Below are positions 1 through 8,628 of a stretch of DNA of 64,000 nt, piece after piece. This DNA comes from Cyclobacteriaceae bacterium (GTDB lineage Bacteria > Bacteroidota > Bacteroidia > Cytophagales > Cyclobacteriaceae). The stretch is from NCBI GenBank assembly GCA_019694875.1, contig JAIBBC010000004.1, forward strand, positions 62,001 through 126,000, written 5' to 3'. The notes under the pieces are model-generated. The model did no database searches, was not told the origin of the DNA, and saw nothing but the letters and a program-made list of their open reading frames with translations. Made by a program: the position numbers and the translations under genes. The first letter of the stretch is position 1. Each line of letters begins with the position of its first letter.

Positions 1-234
1 GAGATTGTTGACCTGGGCGTTGAACTGAACGTGATACAGAAGTCGGGTTCATGGTTCTCTTACAATGGTAACAAGCTCGGCCAGGGCCGCGATGCCGTGA
101 AGCAACTGATTGAAGATACTCCGGAACTGATGGAAGAACTGGAAGCTAAAATCAAAGCTAGTCTTGACACGGCCAAGGGAATCCTTGAACCGGTGGAAGA
201 CAAGAAGGCTGAAAAAGTAAAAGAGAAAGTCTGA
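1..234 (+). CDS. recA: RecA recombinase, C-terminal fragment (5' end outside window)
   Basis: The open frame enters from the left edge and gives 77 residues beginning [10 protein letters not shown]. The stretch [10 protein letters not shown] followed by LGQGRD and a lysine/glutamate-rich tail is the typical C-terminal domain of RecA, the DNA-dependent ATPase that drives homologous recombination and SOS induction. The ATP-binding core and DNA-binding loops lie upstream, outside the window. The ATG near position 31 is internal, because the frame stays open to base 1. The stop is followed about 100 bp later by a strong terminator, so recA is probably the last gene of its transcript. Recognition is by family memory of the conserved tail. 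Confidence 0.93.
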   Translation, partial: EIVDLGVELNVIQKSGSWFSYNGNKLGQGRDAVKQLIEDTPELMEELEAKIKASLDTAKGILEPVEDKKAEKVKEKV

Positions 235-332
235 TTCAGCATCTGATTTCTGAGGGGGCGCAGGCACCCGAAGAATCCCCATACTAATCACATGCAATAA
301 ATTGTTAGGTTAGTAAAGTTTTAAGTTAAACG

Positions 333-358
333 AAAAGCCCCGGGTGACCGGGGCTTTT
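333..358 (+). terminator. Intrinsic terminator after recA
   Basis: A perfect 11-bp stem AAAAGCCCCGG / CCGGGGCTTTT with loop GTGA, flanked by A-rich and T-rich sides. It lies between recA (rightward) and the leftward permease gene, and the symmetrical A and T tracts would let it serve both directions. Confidence 0.9.
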
Positions 359-383
359 TAATTTTCTGATATTTAAGTAAGTC

Positions 384-1643
384 TTATGTAGCCCGAATTG
401 CAGCCACCGGATCAAGTCTGGCAGCCAGCGCAGCCGGTACAATTCCGGCAATTAAACCGATCACACTGGAAACCGTTAATCCGAGAACTATATTCTTAAT
501 CGTGAGCGTGACGACCAGATCACCCATCGGAATAAGGGTTATCAGATAAACAAAGAATAACCCGGCAAGCCCTCCAATCATGCTGAGAAAGATCGCTTCA
601 AACAAAAATTGGAAGAGAATAAAATAGTTCTTCGCGCCAAGCGATTTCTGCAAACCGATGATACTTGTTCGTTCCTTCACCGATACGAACATGATGTTGG
701 CAATTCCGAATCCACCCACCAGCATTGAGAAGCCTCCGATCACCCAGCCGGCAATTCCTACAACATCGAACAATTGTCCGATGGCATTGGCAATCGCTTC
801 GGGACGATTCATAACGAAATTATCTTTATCAGTCGGACGTAATCCTCTGCGGGTACGTAAAAATCCGCGAACTTCATTTTCAAGTTCTACAAGGCCCACG
901 TCATAATCATAGCCTTTGATACCGATCCGTGATGCGGTTTCACTCCACAAACCTGTACCGGTTTGATACAAGCGTCTGAAATTGTTGTACGGAACAATAA
1001 CATTGTAGTCGCTGCTGGTGAAGCCCATGAAGCTTTGGCCTTCGCGCTTCACCACGGCAATCACCATGTATTTCAGGTTTTTGATTTTAATATATTGGCC
1101 GATCGGATCTTCATCATTCGGGAACAGTGACTTGGCCACTTCAAATCCGATGATCGCCACGCTTCTTCCGCCTTCCAGTTCTTCGGCAGTGAAATAGCGG
1201 CCCTTTTCAACGTTTACTTCAAAAATTTTGTCGTAGCCCTCGCTTCCGCCAATCAATCGCACCTGACCGATGCTGTTGCTGTTACGCTTGATGATCTGGT
1301 TGCCTTTGCCCGCAAAAATGGCGATGCTCGTGCTGTACTTCAGGTTAGCCTCCAGGAATTTGAACTCGTTATAAGAAGCATGCGGCCTGCGCATGTACTC
1401 CCACCACTTCCATTCGCCATCAGCAATGAACGGCCACTTTTCAACGTAGATCACGCTGCTGCCAAGGAAATTCAGACTGTCTTTAATATTCTTTTCGAGC
1501 GAGTCGACCAGGGTGAGCACCGAGATGATGGCAAAAATGCCGATCGTAACACCCAAAAGCGACAAAATTGTTCTTAACAGGTTTGATTTCAGGGCCTTAC
1601 CCGCAAACCGGAGGCTTTCAAAAATCTGGCGAATCGTATACAT
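384..1643 (-). CDS. MacB/FtsX-type ABC transporter permease
   Basis: This 419-residue protein has the MacB layout: an N-terminal membrane segment after a short cytoplasmic lead (LLRTILSLLGVTIGIFAI), a large periplasmic domain of about 220 residues, and three C-terminal membrane segments containing SVKERTSIIGLQKSLGA, the coupling-helix region typical of the FtsX domain. The end LDPVAAIRAT is also characteristic (usually DPxxALR). Such permeases pair with an ATPase to move lipids, peptides or toxins, or to drive periplasmic mechanics. No ATPase gene adjoins it here, so its partner must be elsewhere. It starts at an ATG and stands alone, divergent from queA. The substrate cannot be inferred. Confidence 0.88.
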   Translation of the reverse strand: MYTIRQIFESLRFAGKALKSNLLRTILSLLGVTIGIFAIISVLTLVDSLEKNIKDSLNFLGSSVIYVEKWPFIADGEWKWWEYMRRPHASYNEFKFLEANLKYSTSIAIFAGKGNQIIKRNSNSIGQVRLIGGSEGYDKIFEVNVEKGRYFTAEELEGGRSVAIIGFEVAKSLFPNDEDPIGQYIKIKNLKYMVIAVVKREGQSFMGFTSSDYNVIVPYNNFRRLYQTGTGLWSETASRIGIKGYDYDVGLVELENEVRGFLRTRRGLRPTDKDNFVMNRPEAIANAIGQLFDVVGIAGWVIGGFSMLVGGFGIANIMFVSVKERTSIIGLQKSLGAKNYFILFQFLFEAIFLSMIGGLAGLFFVYLITLIPMGDLVVTLTIKNIVLGLTVSSVIGLIAGIVPAALAARLDPVAAIRAT

Positions 1644-1784
1644 CAGTACTTCTTAACGGGATTAGTGCTTTTAAGTTTGTCGGCCTGACGGCTGCGTAAT
1701 TACGGAATTTAGACTTAAAACCGCCCTTATTTGTTACATCCGCTAAAATAGCGGGCACAACTTCGCAAATCTCACAGATTGCCT

Positions 1785-1792
1785 TATTTTTG
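1785..1792 (+). promoter_or_regulatory. Putative Bacteroidota -7 box upstream of queA
   Basis: TATTTTTG matches the Bacteroidota -7 consensus TAnnTTTG fully. It lies about 95 bp before queA in the 243-bp divergent gap with the permease gene. No clear TTTG -33 element is seen at the expected distance, so this is a consensus match only. Confidence 0.4.
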
Positions 1793-1886
1793 CAGCCTTA
1801 AAAAAATTTACCCTTCATTGGGCATACTTTGCTTTCAAAAAACGGATCTGTCGCCCGTAAGCGGCAGCTAAGTAAAATCATAACGC

Positions 1887-2933
1887 ATGAAGCTATCCGA
1901 ATTTAAGTTTGAAATCCCCAACAACCTGATCGCCCTCCGCCCTGCCGAAAACCGTGACGAATCGCGGTTGATGGTATTGCATCGGGATTCCGGTAAAATC
2001 GAGCATAAAGTTTTTAAAGACATCGTCAACTACTTCGGTGAAGGCGATATCATGGTCGGAAACGACACGATGGTGTTCCCGGCACGTCTCTACGGCCGCA
2101 AGGAAAAAACAGGTGCTAAAATCGAAGTATTTCTGCTTCGCGAGCTGAATGCCGAAATGCACCTGTGGGATGTGCTGGTTGACCCGGCCCGTAAAATCCG
2201 GGTTGGTAACAAACTTTACTTTGGCAATGGCGACCTCGTGGCGGAAGTTATTGATAACACTACATCACGCGGAAGAACAATCCGATTCCTGTTTGACGGA
2301 GATGCCGATGCCTTCAATAAAGTAATTGAAACGCTGGGCGAGACTCCGCTTCCGAAATACATCAAACGGAAAATTGAACCGGAAGACAAAGACCGTTTTC
2401 AAACCATCTTCGCAAAAAATAAAGGTGCCGTTTCAGCTCCTACAGCCGGACTTCACTTCACCAAACAACTCGTGAAGCGACTTCAGATTAAGGGTGTTGA
2501 CATGTCGTTCATCACGCTGCACATCGGATTGGGCACTTTCCGTCAGGTGGATGTTGAAGATCTGACCAAACACAAAATGGATTCCGAGAATTTTATTGTC
2601 GGACCGGAAGTGGTTGAAAAAGTTAACAAGGCGCTTGATAACAAGAATCGTGTGTGTGCAATCGGTACGACCTCCATGCGTGCGCTTGAATCTTCTGTGT
2701 CAGCCGGCAACCGGTTGAAAGTAAAAGAAGGCTGGACAGATAAATTTATTTTCCCGCCTTACGATTTCAAGATTTGCAACGCGATGGTCACCAACTTCCA
2801 CATGCCTGAATCGACTTTATTGATGATGGCAGCTGCATTTGGCGGATTTGATTTTGTGATGGAAGCATACAAAGTTGCGAAGAAGGAAAAGTACAAGTTC
2901 CTCACCTACGGTGACGCGATGCTGATTCTTTAA
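1887..2933 (+). CDS. queA: S-adenosylmethionine:tRNA ribosyltransferase-isomerase
   Basis: The 348-residue product begins [20 protein letters not shown], a typical QueA start, and contains the conserved blocks [34 protein letters not shown] and [13 protein letters not shown]. QueA transfers and isomerises the ribosyl group of AdoMet onto preQ1-modified tRNA, giving epoxyqueuosine at the wobble position. The length agrees with the family. The gene is single, facing a small leftward membrane-protein gene, with only 13 bp between the two stops. A full TAnnTTTG-type box lies upstream. No other queuosine gene is in the window. Confidence 0.96.
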   Translation: MKLSEFKFEIPNNLIALRPAENRDESRLMVLHRDSGKIEHKVFKDIVNYFGEGDIMVGNDTMVFPARLYGRKEKTGAKIEVFLLRELNAEMHLWDVLVDPARKIRVGNKLYFGNGDLVAEVIDNTTSRGRTIRFLFDGDADAFNKVIETLGETPLPKYIKRKIEPEDKDRFQTIFAKNKGAVSAPTAGLHFTKQLVKRLQIKGVDMSFITLHIGLGTFRQVDVEDLTKHKMDSENFIVGPEVVEKVNKALDNKNRVCAIGTTSMRALESSVSAGNRLKVKEGWTDKFIFPPYDFKICNAMVTNFHMPESTLLMMAAAFGGFDFVMEAYKVAKKEKYKFLTYGDAMLIL

Positions 2934-2946
2934 TGGCTAAATCCGG

Positions 2947-3195
2947 TTAACGTTTCTCTACCCAGATCAGGTAGACAAAAAATGAAACAGCCACCGGGTA
3001 CAACAAAAAGTACAACAGATTGGGCGGAATGATCCGGATAAAAAAGGCAAACGGAACAATCAGCAAAATAATACCGGCCGTGATTATCACGGCCTTTTTT
3101 TGTTTCGCCAGCGGCTTGCGCACTACCTCAAAAATTGTGTAGATCAAAAACGTTACTGCAGCCACATTGAAGGCCAGCAAAATGAACCTGATCAT
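2947..3195 (-). CDS. Small three-helix membrane protein of unknown function
   Basis: An 82-residue protein with about three hydrophobic helices: residues 3-23 (LLAFNVAAVTFLIYTIFEVV), about 35-53 (AVIITAGIILLIVPFAFFI) and about 58-77 (LLYFLLYPVAVSFFVYLIWV), separated by short positive loops (RKPLAKQKK). I do not recognise a named family. It is divergent from ispD with just 23 bp between the two start codons, so the promoters must overlap or lie inside the opposite gene. The hydrophobic pattern and clean placement between queA and ispD support it as real. Confidence 0.7.
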   Translation of the reverse strand: MIRFILLAFNVAAVTFLIYTIFEVVRKPLAKQKKAVIITAGIILLIVPFAFFIRIIPPNLLYFLLYPVAVSFFVYLIWVEKR

Positions 3196-3203
3196 AGAAA
3201 TCG

Positions 3204-3211
3204 TATTTTCG
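3204..3211 (+). promoter_or_regulatory. Putative -7 box directly before ispD
   Basis: TATTTTCG (7 of 8 to TAnnTTTG) ends 7 nt before the ispD ATG. If it is used, the leader is almost nil. The site lies inside the 23-bp gap between two divergent starts. Confidence 0.35.
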
Positions 3212-3218
3212 TAAAAAT

Positions 3219-3896
3219 ATGCATTCGAAAGAATATGCCATTATCGTTGCGGGCGGCAAGGGAACCCGCATTAAAAGCGCGCTGCCAAAACAGTTCCTGG
3301 AACTGAACGGTCTGCCGATTTTGATGCATACGATTAACGCTTTTGTGCGTTATTCAAAAGACATCACCATCATTCTCGTTTTACCGGAAGATGACTTTCA
3401 GACTTGGCAAACGCTTTGCGCAAAACACAACTTTAGTAAACCCGTAGTTCTGCAAAAAGGTGGCGACACACGATTTCAATCAGTCAAAAATGGCCTCGAT
3501 AAAATTCAGGGTGATGGATTGGTGGCGATTCACGATGGCGTTCGTCCTCTTGTGAGTGAAGATATTATCGGAGCGTCATACAGGCTGGCGGCTGTTCATA
3601 AGAGTGCAGTTGCGGCTGTTCGTTTGAAAGAATCTATCCGCATGACGGATCAGGATAACACGAAGGCTGTTGATCGGTCGAAGTTCAGGCTCATTCAAAC
3701 TCCTCAAACCTTCGATGTTGCGTTAATTAAGAAAGCCTACCTGATCAAGGATGATCCGGGCCTGACGGATGATGCCAGCGTTGCTGAACGTTCGGGCCAC
3801 ACAATCTCGTTGTTCGAAGGCAGCTACGAAAACATCAAGATCACTACTCCCGAAGATTTGATTGTAGCGAAGGCATTGCTCGATGCCCGCAAATAA
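3219..3896 (+). CDS. ispD: 2-C-methyl-D-erythritol 4-phosphate cytidylyltransferase
   Basis: The 225-residue protein carries the nucleotidyltransferase loop AGGKGTR...LPKQF at residues 11-25, the HDGVRPLV block, and a C-terminal ITTPEDL motif, all hallmarks of IspD. The enzyme joins CTP and methylerythritol phosphate to give CDP-ME in the MEP isoprenoid pathway, cytoplasmic. Length agrees with the family (about 230). dxr, an earlier MEP step, is in this window too but 15 kb away and in another transcript. The ATG at 3219 is preceded closely by a promoter-like box. Confidence 0.96.
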   Translation: MHSKEYAIIVAGGKGTRIKSALPKQFLELNGLPILMHTINAFVRYSKDITIILVLPEDDFQTWQTLCAKHNFSKPVVLQKGGDTRFQSVKNGLDKIQGDGLVAIHDGVRPLVSEDIIGASYRLAAVHKSAVAAVRLKESIRMTDQDNTKAVDRSKFRLIQTPQTFDVALIKKAYLIKDDPGLTDDASVAERSGHTISLFEGSYENIKITTPEDLIVAKALLDARK

Positions 3897-3918
3897 AAAG
3901 TCCCGCGCATGCGGGACT
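3890..3918 (-). terminator. Terminator for the DUF2795 transcript, overlapping the ispD end
   Basis: Stem AGTCCCGC / GCGGGACT (3899-3906 and 3911-3918) with loop GCAT. A run of A lies on the left side of the + strand, which is a T run downstream when read leftward. It is therefore a good intrinsic terminator for the leftward DUF2795 gene and a poor one for ispD, whose stop codon it overlaps. Confidence 0.7.
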
Positions 3919-3979
3919 CAGTCATTTCTTATCGCTAAGTTTTTTGGCTAAAGACTTACGGCTAACGTCTGCGTAATGT

Positions 3980-4201
3980 CTAGTATTCGTCTTCGTTAAA
4001 GAAGAAGTCTTCTTTGGTCGGATAATCCGGCCAAATCTCTTCAATGCTCTCGTAGGGTTGTCCGTCATCCTCAAGTTCCTGCAGGTTCTCCACCACTTCC
4101 AACGGTGCACCGGAACGGATTGAGTAATCGATTAATTCGTCTTTCGTAGCCGGCCAGGGCGCGTCTTCAAGGTAAGAGGCAAGTTCGAGTGTCCAGTACA
4201 T
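3980..4201 (-). CDS. DUF2795-like small acidic protein
   Basis: A 73-residue acidic protein beginning MYWTLELASYLEDAPWPATKDELIDYSIRSG. The pattern (a helix, WPATKDEL, then a hydrophobic helix ending in VVENLQEL) fits DUF2795, a small fold common in Bacteroidota and Actinobacteria with no proven biochemical role. The C-terminus is rich in Asp, Glu and Phe (FFFNEDEY). I chose the ATG at 4201 over an upstream in-frame start because the family begins at this tryptophan-rich segment. It is followed by its own terminator, so it is probably monocistronic. Function unknown. Confidence 0.85.
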   Translation of the reverse strand: MYWTLELASYLEDAPWPATKDELIDYSIRSGAPLEVVENLQELEDDGQPYESIEEIWPDYPTKEDFFFNEDEY

Positions 4202-4413
4202 AGTTAAATCTCCCTTTTCAATTTCCCGCAAAAATAGAATTAATTACACCATAGTCAATACCCGGGATGGGTAAAGACTGGGCTAGCCCGTCCATTGCCA
4301 AATGGCGGAAAAAGTAACCGAACAGGGTGACCGAATATCTATGGACTGTCGGGTAAAAACGCCATATTTGCCCTCCCTGACCGGTTGGCAGGCTCAACTC
4401 GAACAATCGCACA

Positions 4414-6090
4414 ATGGCTGACGAAAAAATAATTTTCTCGATGACGGGGGTGAACAAGATTTACCCGCCCCAAAAACAGGTTCTCAAAAATATCTACCTC
4501 TCGTTCTTCTACGGGGCTAAAATTGGCGTGCTGGGGTTGAACGGATCGGGTAAATCGTCCCTCCTGCGCATCATCGCGGGCATCGATAAAGAGTTCCAGG
4601 GCGAGGTGGTATCCGACCTCAGTTTTTCAGTTGGCCTGCTGGAACAGGAACCGCAGCTCGATAAAACCAAAACCGTTAAGGAAATTGTGGAAGAAGGTGT
4701 TGCCGATGTGGTAAAGCTTCTGAAAGAATTTGAAGCGATCAACGAAAAGTTTGCCGACCCGGACCTCACCCCGGATGCCATGGATAAAATGATTGCGAAG
4801 CAAGGTGAGATTCAGGAAAAGCTTGATGCCGTAAATGCCTGGGAACTCGATAACAAACTTGAACGCGCCATGGATGCATTGCGTTGTCCGCCATCCGATG
4901 CAAAGATTGAATACTTATCCGGTGGTGAAAAAAGACGCGTTGCGTTGTGCCGCCTGCTGTTGCAGGAACCCGATGTTTTATTGCTTGATGAACCTACCAA
5001 CCACCTCGATGCCGAATCGGTGAACTGGCTCGAACAACATTTAAAACAATACAAAGGAACCGTTATCGCGGTAACGCACGATCGTTACTTCCTGGATAAC
5101 GTGGCCGGATGGATTCTTGAGCTTGATCGCGGAGAAGGCATTCCGTGGAAAGGAAATTACTCATCCTGGCTCGATCAAAAACAAAAGCGTTTGATCCAGG
5201 AGGAAAAAACGGAATCGAAAAGACAAAAAGCACTTGAGCGCGAACTTGAATGGGTGCGCATGAGTCCGAAAGGGCGGCATGCAAAAGGTAAAGCCCGCTT
5301 AACTGCGTATGAAAAGCTGTTAGGACAGGAAGGAAGGGAGAAAGAAGAAAAGCTCGAGTTGTACATCCCGCCCGGACCGCGTTTAGGTAATAAGGTTATT
5401 GAAGCCAATGGCGTTGCCAAAGCGTATGGCGATAAACTTCTGTATGAAAACCTGAACTTCCGTCTCCCGCCTGCCGGCATCGTGGGAATTATCGGACCGA
5501 ACGGTGCGGGTAAAACCACACTCTTCAAAATGATCACCGGAAAGGAAAAGCCGGATGCCGGTACATTTGAAGTTGGCGAGACTGTACAGATTGCATACGT
5601 TGATCAGGAACATGACGACCTGAAGCCGGATGATACCGTTTGGCAGGCGATCACCGGAGGTAATGAACTTATCAGCATCGGGGGCAAGGAGATGAACTCG
5701 CGTGCATACGTAAGCAAATTCAACTTTAACGGAACCGATCAGCAGAAAAAAGTAAAAGAACTGTCGGGTGGTATGCGCAACCGCGCTCACCTCGCCATCG
5801 CACTTAAACAAGGCGGCAACCTGTTGTTGCTGGATGAACCTACCAACGATCTGGACGTGAACACACTTCGCGCGCTGGAAGAAGGTCTTGAAAACTTTGC
5901 AGGTTGTGCCGTGATCATTTCACACGACCGCTGGTTCCTGGATCGGGTGTGTACACACATCCTTGCGTTTGAAGGTGATTCACAAGTGTTTTGGTTCGAA
6001 GGAACATTCAGTGAATACGAAGAGAATAAACGCAAGCGGTTAGGTGATGATCAGCCGCACCGGATCAAGTATAAGAAATTGGTGAAGTAA
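4414..6090 (+). CDS. ettA: Energy-dependent translational throttle ATPase EttA (ABC-F)
   Basis: The 558-residue protein has two ABC cassettes without membrane segments: Walker A GLNGSGKSS in the first and GPNGAGKTT in the second, signatures LSGGEKRR and LSGGMRNR, and Walker B LLLDEPTNHLD and LLLDEPTNDLD. The linker between them contains SPKGRHAKGKARL, typical of the EttA subgroup of ABC-F proteins. EttA binds the ribosomal E site and couples early elongation to the ATP/ADP ratio. Length is normal. The gene stands alone; the 212 bp before it hold no convincing gene. Confidence 0.95.
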   Translation: MADEKIIFSMTGVNKIYPPQKQVLKNIYLSFFYGAKIGVLGLNGSGKSSLLRIIAGIDKEFQGEVVSDLSFSVGLLEQEPQLDKTKTVKEIVEEGVADVVKLLKEFEAINEKFADPDLTPDAMDKMIAKQGEIQEKLDAVNAWELDNKLERAMDALRCPPSDAKIEYLSGGEKRRVALCRLLLQEPDVLLLDEPTNHLDAESVNWLEQHLKQYKGTVIAVTHDRYFLDNVAGWILELDRGEGIPWKGNYSSWLDQKQKRLIQEEKTESKRQKALERELEWVRMSPKGRHAKGKARLTAYEKLLGQEGREKEEKLELYIPPGPRLGNKVIEANGVAKAYGDKLLYENLNFRLPPAGIVGIIGPNGAGKTTLFKMITGKEKPDAGTFEVGETVQIAYVDQEHDDLKPDDTVWQAITGGNELISIGGKEMNSRAYVSKFNFNGTDQQKKVKELSGGMRNRAHLAIALKQGGNLLLLDEPTNDLDVNTLRALEEGLENFAGCAVIISHDRWFLDRVCTHILAFEGDSQVFWFEGTFSEYEENKRKRLGDDQPHRIKYKKLVK

Positions 6091-6120
6091 GTTGTTGTCA
6101 GCATTGACGTTGCTTTTATT

Positions 6121-6152
6121 AACGGAAAATGCTTTCACAAACGTTTTCTGTT
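6121..6152 (+). terminator. Weak hairpin downstream of ettA
   Basis: AACGGAAAATG (6121-6131) can pair with CGTTTTCTGTT (6142-6152) over 11 positions using two G-T pairs. No T run follows directly, so termination is only possible, not clear. Confidence 0.35.
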
Positions 6153-6233
6153 TAAACTCGATTTAAACTACAGTTCAAACGCAACTTTGCTGCGTACGAA
6201 CCGTAAACTGTCATTTTCGAATAAACCCCTTGT

Positions 6234-7229
6234 ATGAAAAAAGTTCTCAAGATCACGCTGATCGTGCTCACGGTCATTATTGTCGCCATCACCGGTGTTA
6301 TCGGATACGTAAAAACAGCCTTGCCTGCTGCTAATGTTTCAGACGCATCCGACTTAAAAATCGATTATACTGCCGAACGCATCGACCGCGGTAAGTATCT
6401 GGCCAATAATGTTGCGATGTGTATCGACTGTCATTCCACGCGCGACTTTACCGTTTTCGGGGGACCCTTGATTCCCGGCACGGAAGGAAAAGGCGGTGAA
6501 AAGTTCAGCAAAGAACTTGGCTTCCCGGGAGATTTCTATGCAGCCAACATTACGCCTGCGGCCATTGGCAACTGGACTGACGGTGAGTTGTTCCGCGCCA
6601 TCACAACCGGTGTTTCAAAAGACGGCCACGCGCTATTTCCGGTAATGCCCTATCTCAACTTCGGTAAGATGGATAAAGAAGATATTTACTCCATCATCGC
6701 GTACATCCGAACATTAAAACCGATCGAGAATAAAATCCCGGCTTCAGAGCCCATGTTCCCGGTAAGCATCCTGATCAACACCATGCCGACAGAGGCCACT
6801 TTTAGCAGCATTCCCTCCCAAGAAGAACTTATTCCCTACGGAAAATATTTGTTTACCATGGCGAGTTGCAGCGATTGCCACACACCGATGGATAAAGGCA
6901 CACCCATCGAAGGGAAGTTTGCTGCCGGTGGATTTGAATTCAATCTTCCTGACGGAACTGTGCTGCGTTCGGCAAACATTACACCGGATAAGGCAACGGG
7001 TATCGGCAACTGGACGGAGGAGTATTTTGTATCCCGTTTTAAATCCTTCAGCGATTCAGCGTATGTGGCGCATAAAGTCGGGCCGAAAGAGTTTAAAACC
7101 ATTATGCCATGGCCCGGTTACACGCACATGGACGAATACGATCTGAAAGCTATTTACGCTTACCTGCGAACATTGCCGGCTGTTAATAATCAGGTAATAA
7201 AATTTGAAGAGCGGCAGCAGACCGAATAA
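6234..7229 (+). CDS. Membrane-anchored dihaem cytochrome c
   Basis: 331 residues: an N-terminal membrane anchor or signal (residues 6-24) followed by two homologous cytochrome c domains. Haem sites are CIDCH (63-67) and CSDCH (212-216); the likely distal Met ligands are in FPVMPY (Met138) and IMPWPGY (Met291). Repeated blocks NITP...GNWT in both halves show internal duplication. The fold resembles the cytochrome subunits of periplasmic alcohol or sugar dehydrogenases. No dehydrogenase gene adjoins it, so the electron donor is unknown. It probably passes electrons in the periplasm. Stop and start distances suggest a monocistronic unit. Confidence 0.9.
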   Translation: MKKVLKITLIVLTVIIVAITGVIGYVKTALPAANVSDASDLKIDYTAERIDRGKYLANNVAMCIDCHSTRDFTVFGGPLIPGTEGKGGEKFSKELGFPGDFYAANITPAAIGNWTDGELFRAITTGVSKDGHALFPVMPYLNFGKMDKEDIYSIIAYIRTLKPIENKIPASEPMFPVSILINTMPTEATFSSIPSQEELIPYGKYLFTMASCSDCHTPMDKGTPIEGKFAAGGFEFNLPDGTVLRSANITPDKATGIGNWTEEYFVSRFKSFSDSAYVAHKVGPKEFKTIMPWPGYTHMDEYDLKAIYAYLRTLPAVNNQVIKFEERQQTE

Positions 7230-7259
7230 GGAACGCTTCGGTAGTTAGTGCACTTCGCG

Positions 7260-7267
7260 TACCTTAG
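7260..7267 (+). promoter_or_regulatory. Putative -7 box directly before the DUF486 gene
   Basis: TACCTTAG (7 of 8 to TAnnTTTG) ends 4 nt before the ATG at 7272. It is one of several similar boxes set this close to a start codon in the window. Confidence 0.35.
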
Positions 7268-7271
7268 CGGT

Positions 7272-7640
7272 ATGAAAGCACTGACTACCGTTGTCTTATT
7301 AATTCTCTCCAACACCTTCATGACCTTTGCGTGGTACGGCCATCTCAAATTCAAGGAGATGAGCTGGAGTCAAAACCTGGGTTTGGTTGCGGTTATCTTC
7401 ATCAGCTGGGGAATTGCGTTATTCGAATATGCTTTGCAAGTTCCCGCCAACAGAATCGGTTATTCAGAATATGGAGGACCCTTCTCGCTGGTTCAGTTAA
7501 AAGTAATCCAGGAGGTAATTACACTGACGGTTTTTGTAATTTTTTCGCTGGTGTTCTTTAAGAACGAAACATTCCGCGTCAATCACCTGATTGGCTTCGT
7601 ATTCCTGGTGCTGGCTGTCTACTTCATTTTTAAGAAGTAA
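7272..7640 (+). CDS. DUF486 / DMT-like small membrane protein
   Basis: 122 residues with four hydrophobic helices. The start MKALTTVVLLILSNTFMTFAW...GHLKF and the later blocks ISWGIALFEY, PANRIGY and QLKVIQEVITL are those of DUF486, a family related to small drug/metabolite transporters. The substrate is not known. I chose the ATG at 7272 over a GTG at 7248 because the family begins here and the extra residues lack hydrophobic character. It faces the leftward acyltransferase gene with 6 bp between stops. Confidence 0.88.
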   Translation: MKALTTVVLLILSNTFMTFAWYGHLKFKEMSWSQNLGLVAVIFISWGIALFEYALQVPANRIGYSEYGGPFSLVQLKVIQEVITLTVFVIFSLVFFKNETFRVNHLIGFVFLVLAVYFIFKK

Positions 7641-7646
7641 CAGGCG

Positions 7647-8582
7647 TTAACGGATCTCTTCGCCAGGTTTGGTTTTCCAGCGTTCGTGCATCCACACCCA
7701 TTGCTCCGGATACTTGCGGATTTCACGTTCAGTTGCATCGTTCAACTTTTGAGTGTTGATAATCAGATCGGCCTCTTCGTCACCCGTGAAGGTCATCTCG
7801 ATTTGCGGGTAGCAATTAATCTCAAGCTTGTAGTCTTCCCGCAAGTGCGTAAACATCGGAACAATTGCTGCACCTGTTTTTAGTGCCATTAACGTAGCTC
7901 CGATCGGTGTCGCGCATGGTCGCCCCAAAAAGTTCACAAACCTGCTTTTCACTTTCGTATCCTGATCGATTAGAATAAGCACGGTACCTCCTGATTTTAA
8001 TGTCTTAACAAGTTTAACGGTATCCTTGCCACGCTCAACGGCCGTTGCACCCAGTTTACTCCGCTGGCGTGCGAGCAACTCGTTAAGCTTTTCATCCTTC
8101 ATGCGTGTACCTACAATAAGCGGTTTATATCCTCTGAATGAAAGTTCGGTTGCTGTAAACTCAAAAGCACCCAAATGGCCGGTCAGCAAAATCAAACCTT
8201 TACCTTTTTTATATGCTTCCTCAATGTACTCCGCCCCGTGAATTACCCGGAATTTTTCAAAGTCAGATAATTTCATGATTCTGAAACCCCTGATCACGTC
8301 ACCTGCATTCTTTCCCAGCATCTCAAAAACTCTCCGCGAAAGTTGATCTATTTCTGCGGGCGTCTTTTCTGCGGAGTACACCATGGTCAGATGTTCTTTT
8401 ACCCGTTTTTTGGAATTCGAAGTAAAGAGGGATGAGAACCTGCCCAGCCCTCCGCATATTTTTAGCCAGAGCACGCGGGGCATCAGGTTGGAAACAAAGA
8501 TCATCGTACGCAGCAACGCATAGATCAGGTTATACCGGACCTTTCTGCGGAAGCGTTTGAAGACCTTTTTCCGTTTTGCCAT
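7647..8582 (-). CDS. LpxL/HtrB-family lysophospholipid acyltransferase
   Basis: 311 residues, with a basic N-terminus, a membrane-associated segment (YALLRTMIFVSNLMP) and the acyltransferase catalytic motif H-x4-E in GHLGAFEF (His136, Glu141). Further family blocks are LILIDQDTKVKSRFVNFLGRP and the C-terminal EQWVWMHERWK. Members add a secondary acyl chain to lipid A precursors; in Bacteroidota some homologues acylate other lipids such as ornithine or glycine lipids, so the acceptor is uncertain. I chose the ATG at 8582; a TTG three codons earlier is less likely. It is divergent from sixA with about 46 bp between starts. Confidence 0.88.
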   Translation of the reverse strand: MAKRKKVFKRFRRKVRYNLIYALLRTMIFVSNLMPRVLWLKICGGLGRFSSLFTSNSKKRVKEHLTMVYSAEKTPAEIDQLSRRVFEMLGKNAGDVIRGFRIMKLSDFEKFRVIHGAEYIEEAYKKGKGLILLTGHLGAFEFTATELSFRGYKPLIVGTRMKDEKLNELLARQRSKLGATAVERGKDTVKLVKTLKSGGTVLILIDQDTKVKSRFVNFLGRPCATPIGATLMALKTGAAIVPMFTHLREDYKLEINCYPQIEMTFTGDEEADLIINTQKLNDATEREIRKYPEQWVWMHERWKTKPGEEIR

Positions 8583-8616
8583 GATCGGCAATATAGTATT
8601 TCTTATGCGTTCGTAT

Positions 8617-8624
8617 TACATTGG
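8617..8624 (+). promoter_or_regulatory. Putative -7 box directly before sixA
   Basis: TACATTGG (6-7 of 8 to TAnnTTTG depending on register) ends 4 nt before the sixA ATG at 8629, again implying a very short leader. Confidence 0.3.
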
Positions 8625-8628
8625 ATAC

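Noticed and set aside
4218-4457. Leftward open frame of 79 codons before ettA
   Set aside because: It overlaps the ettA start, has no start-site signal or recognisable domain, and fits a chance frame.
5175-5811. Leftward frames of 120 and 142 codons opposite ettA
   Set aside because: Both are antisense to the second ABC cassette and linker of ettA and overlap each other; they are shadow frames.
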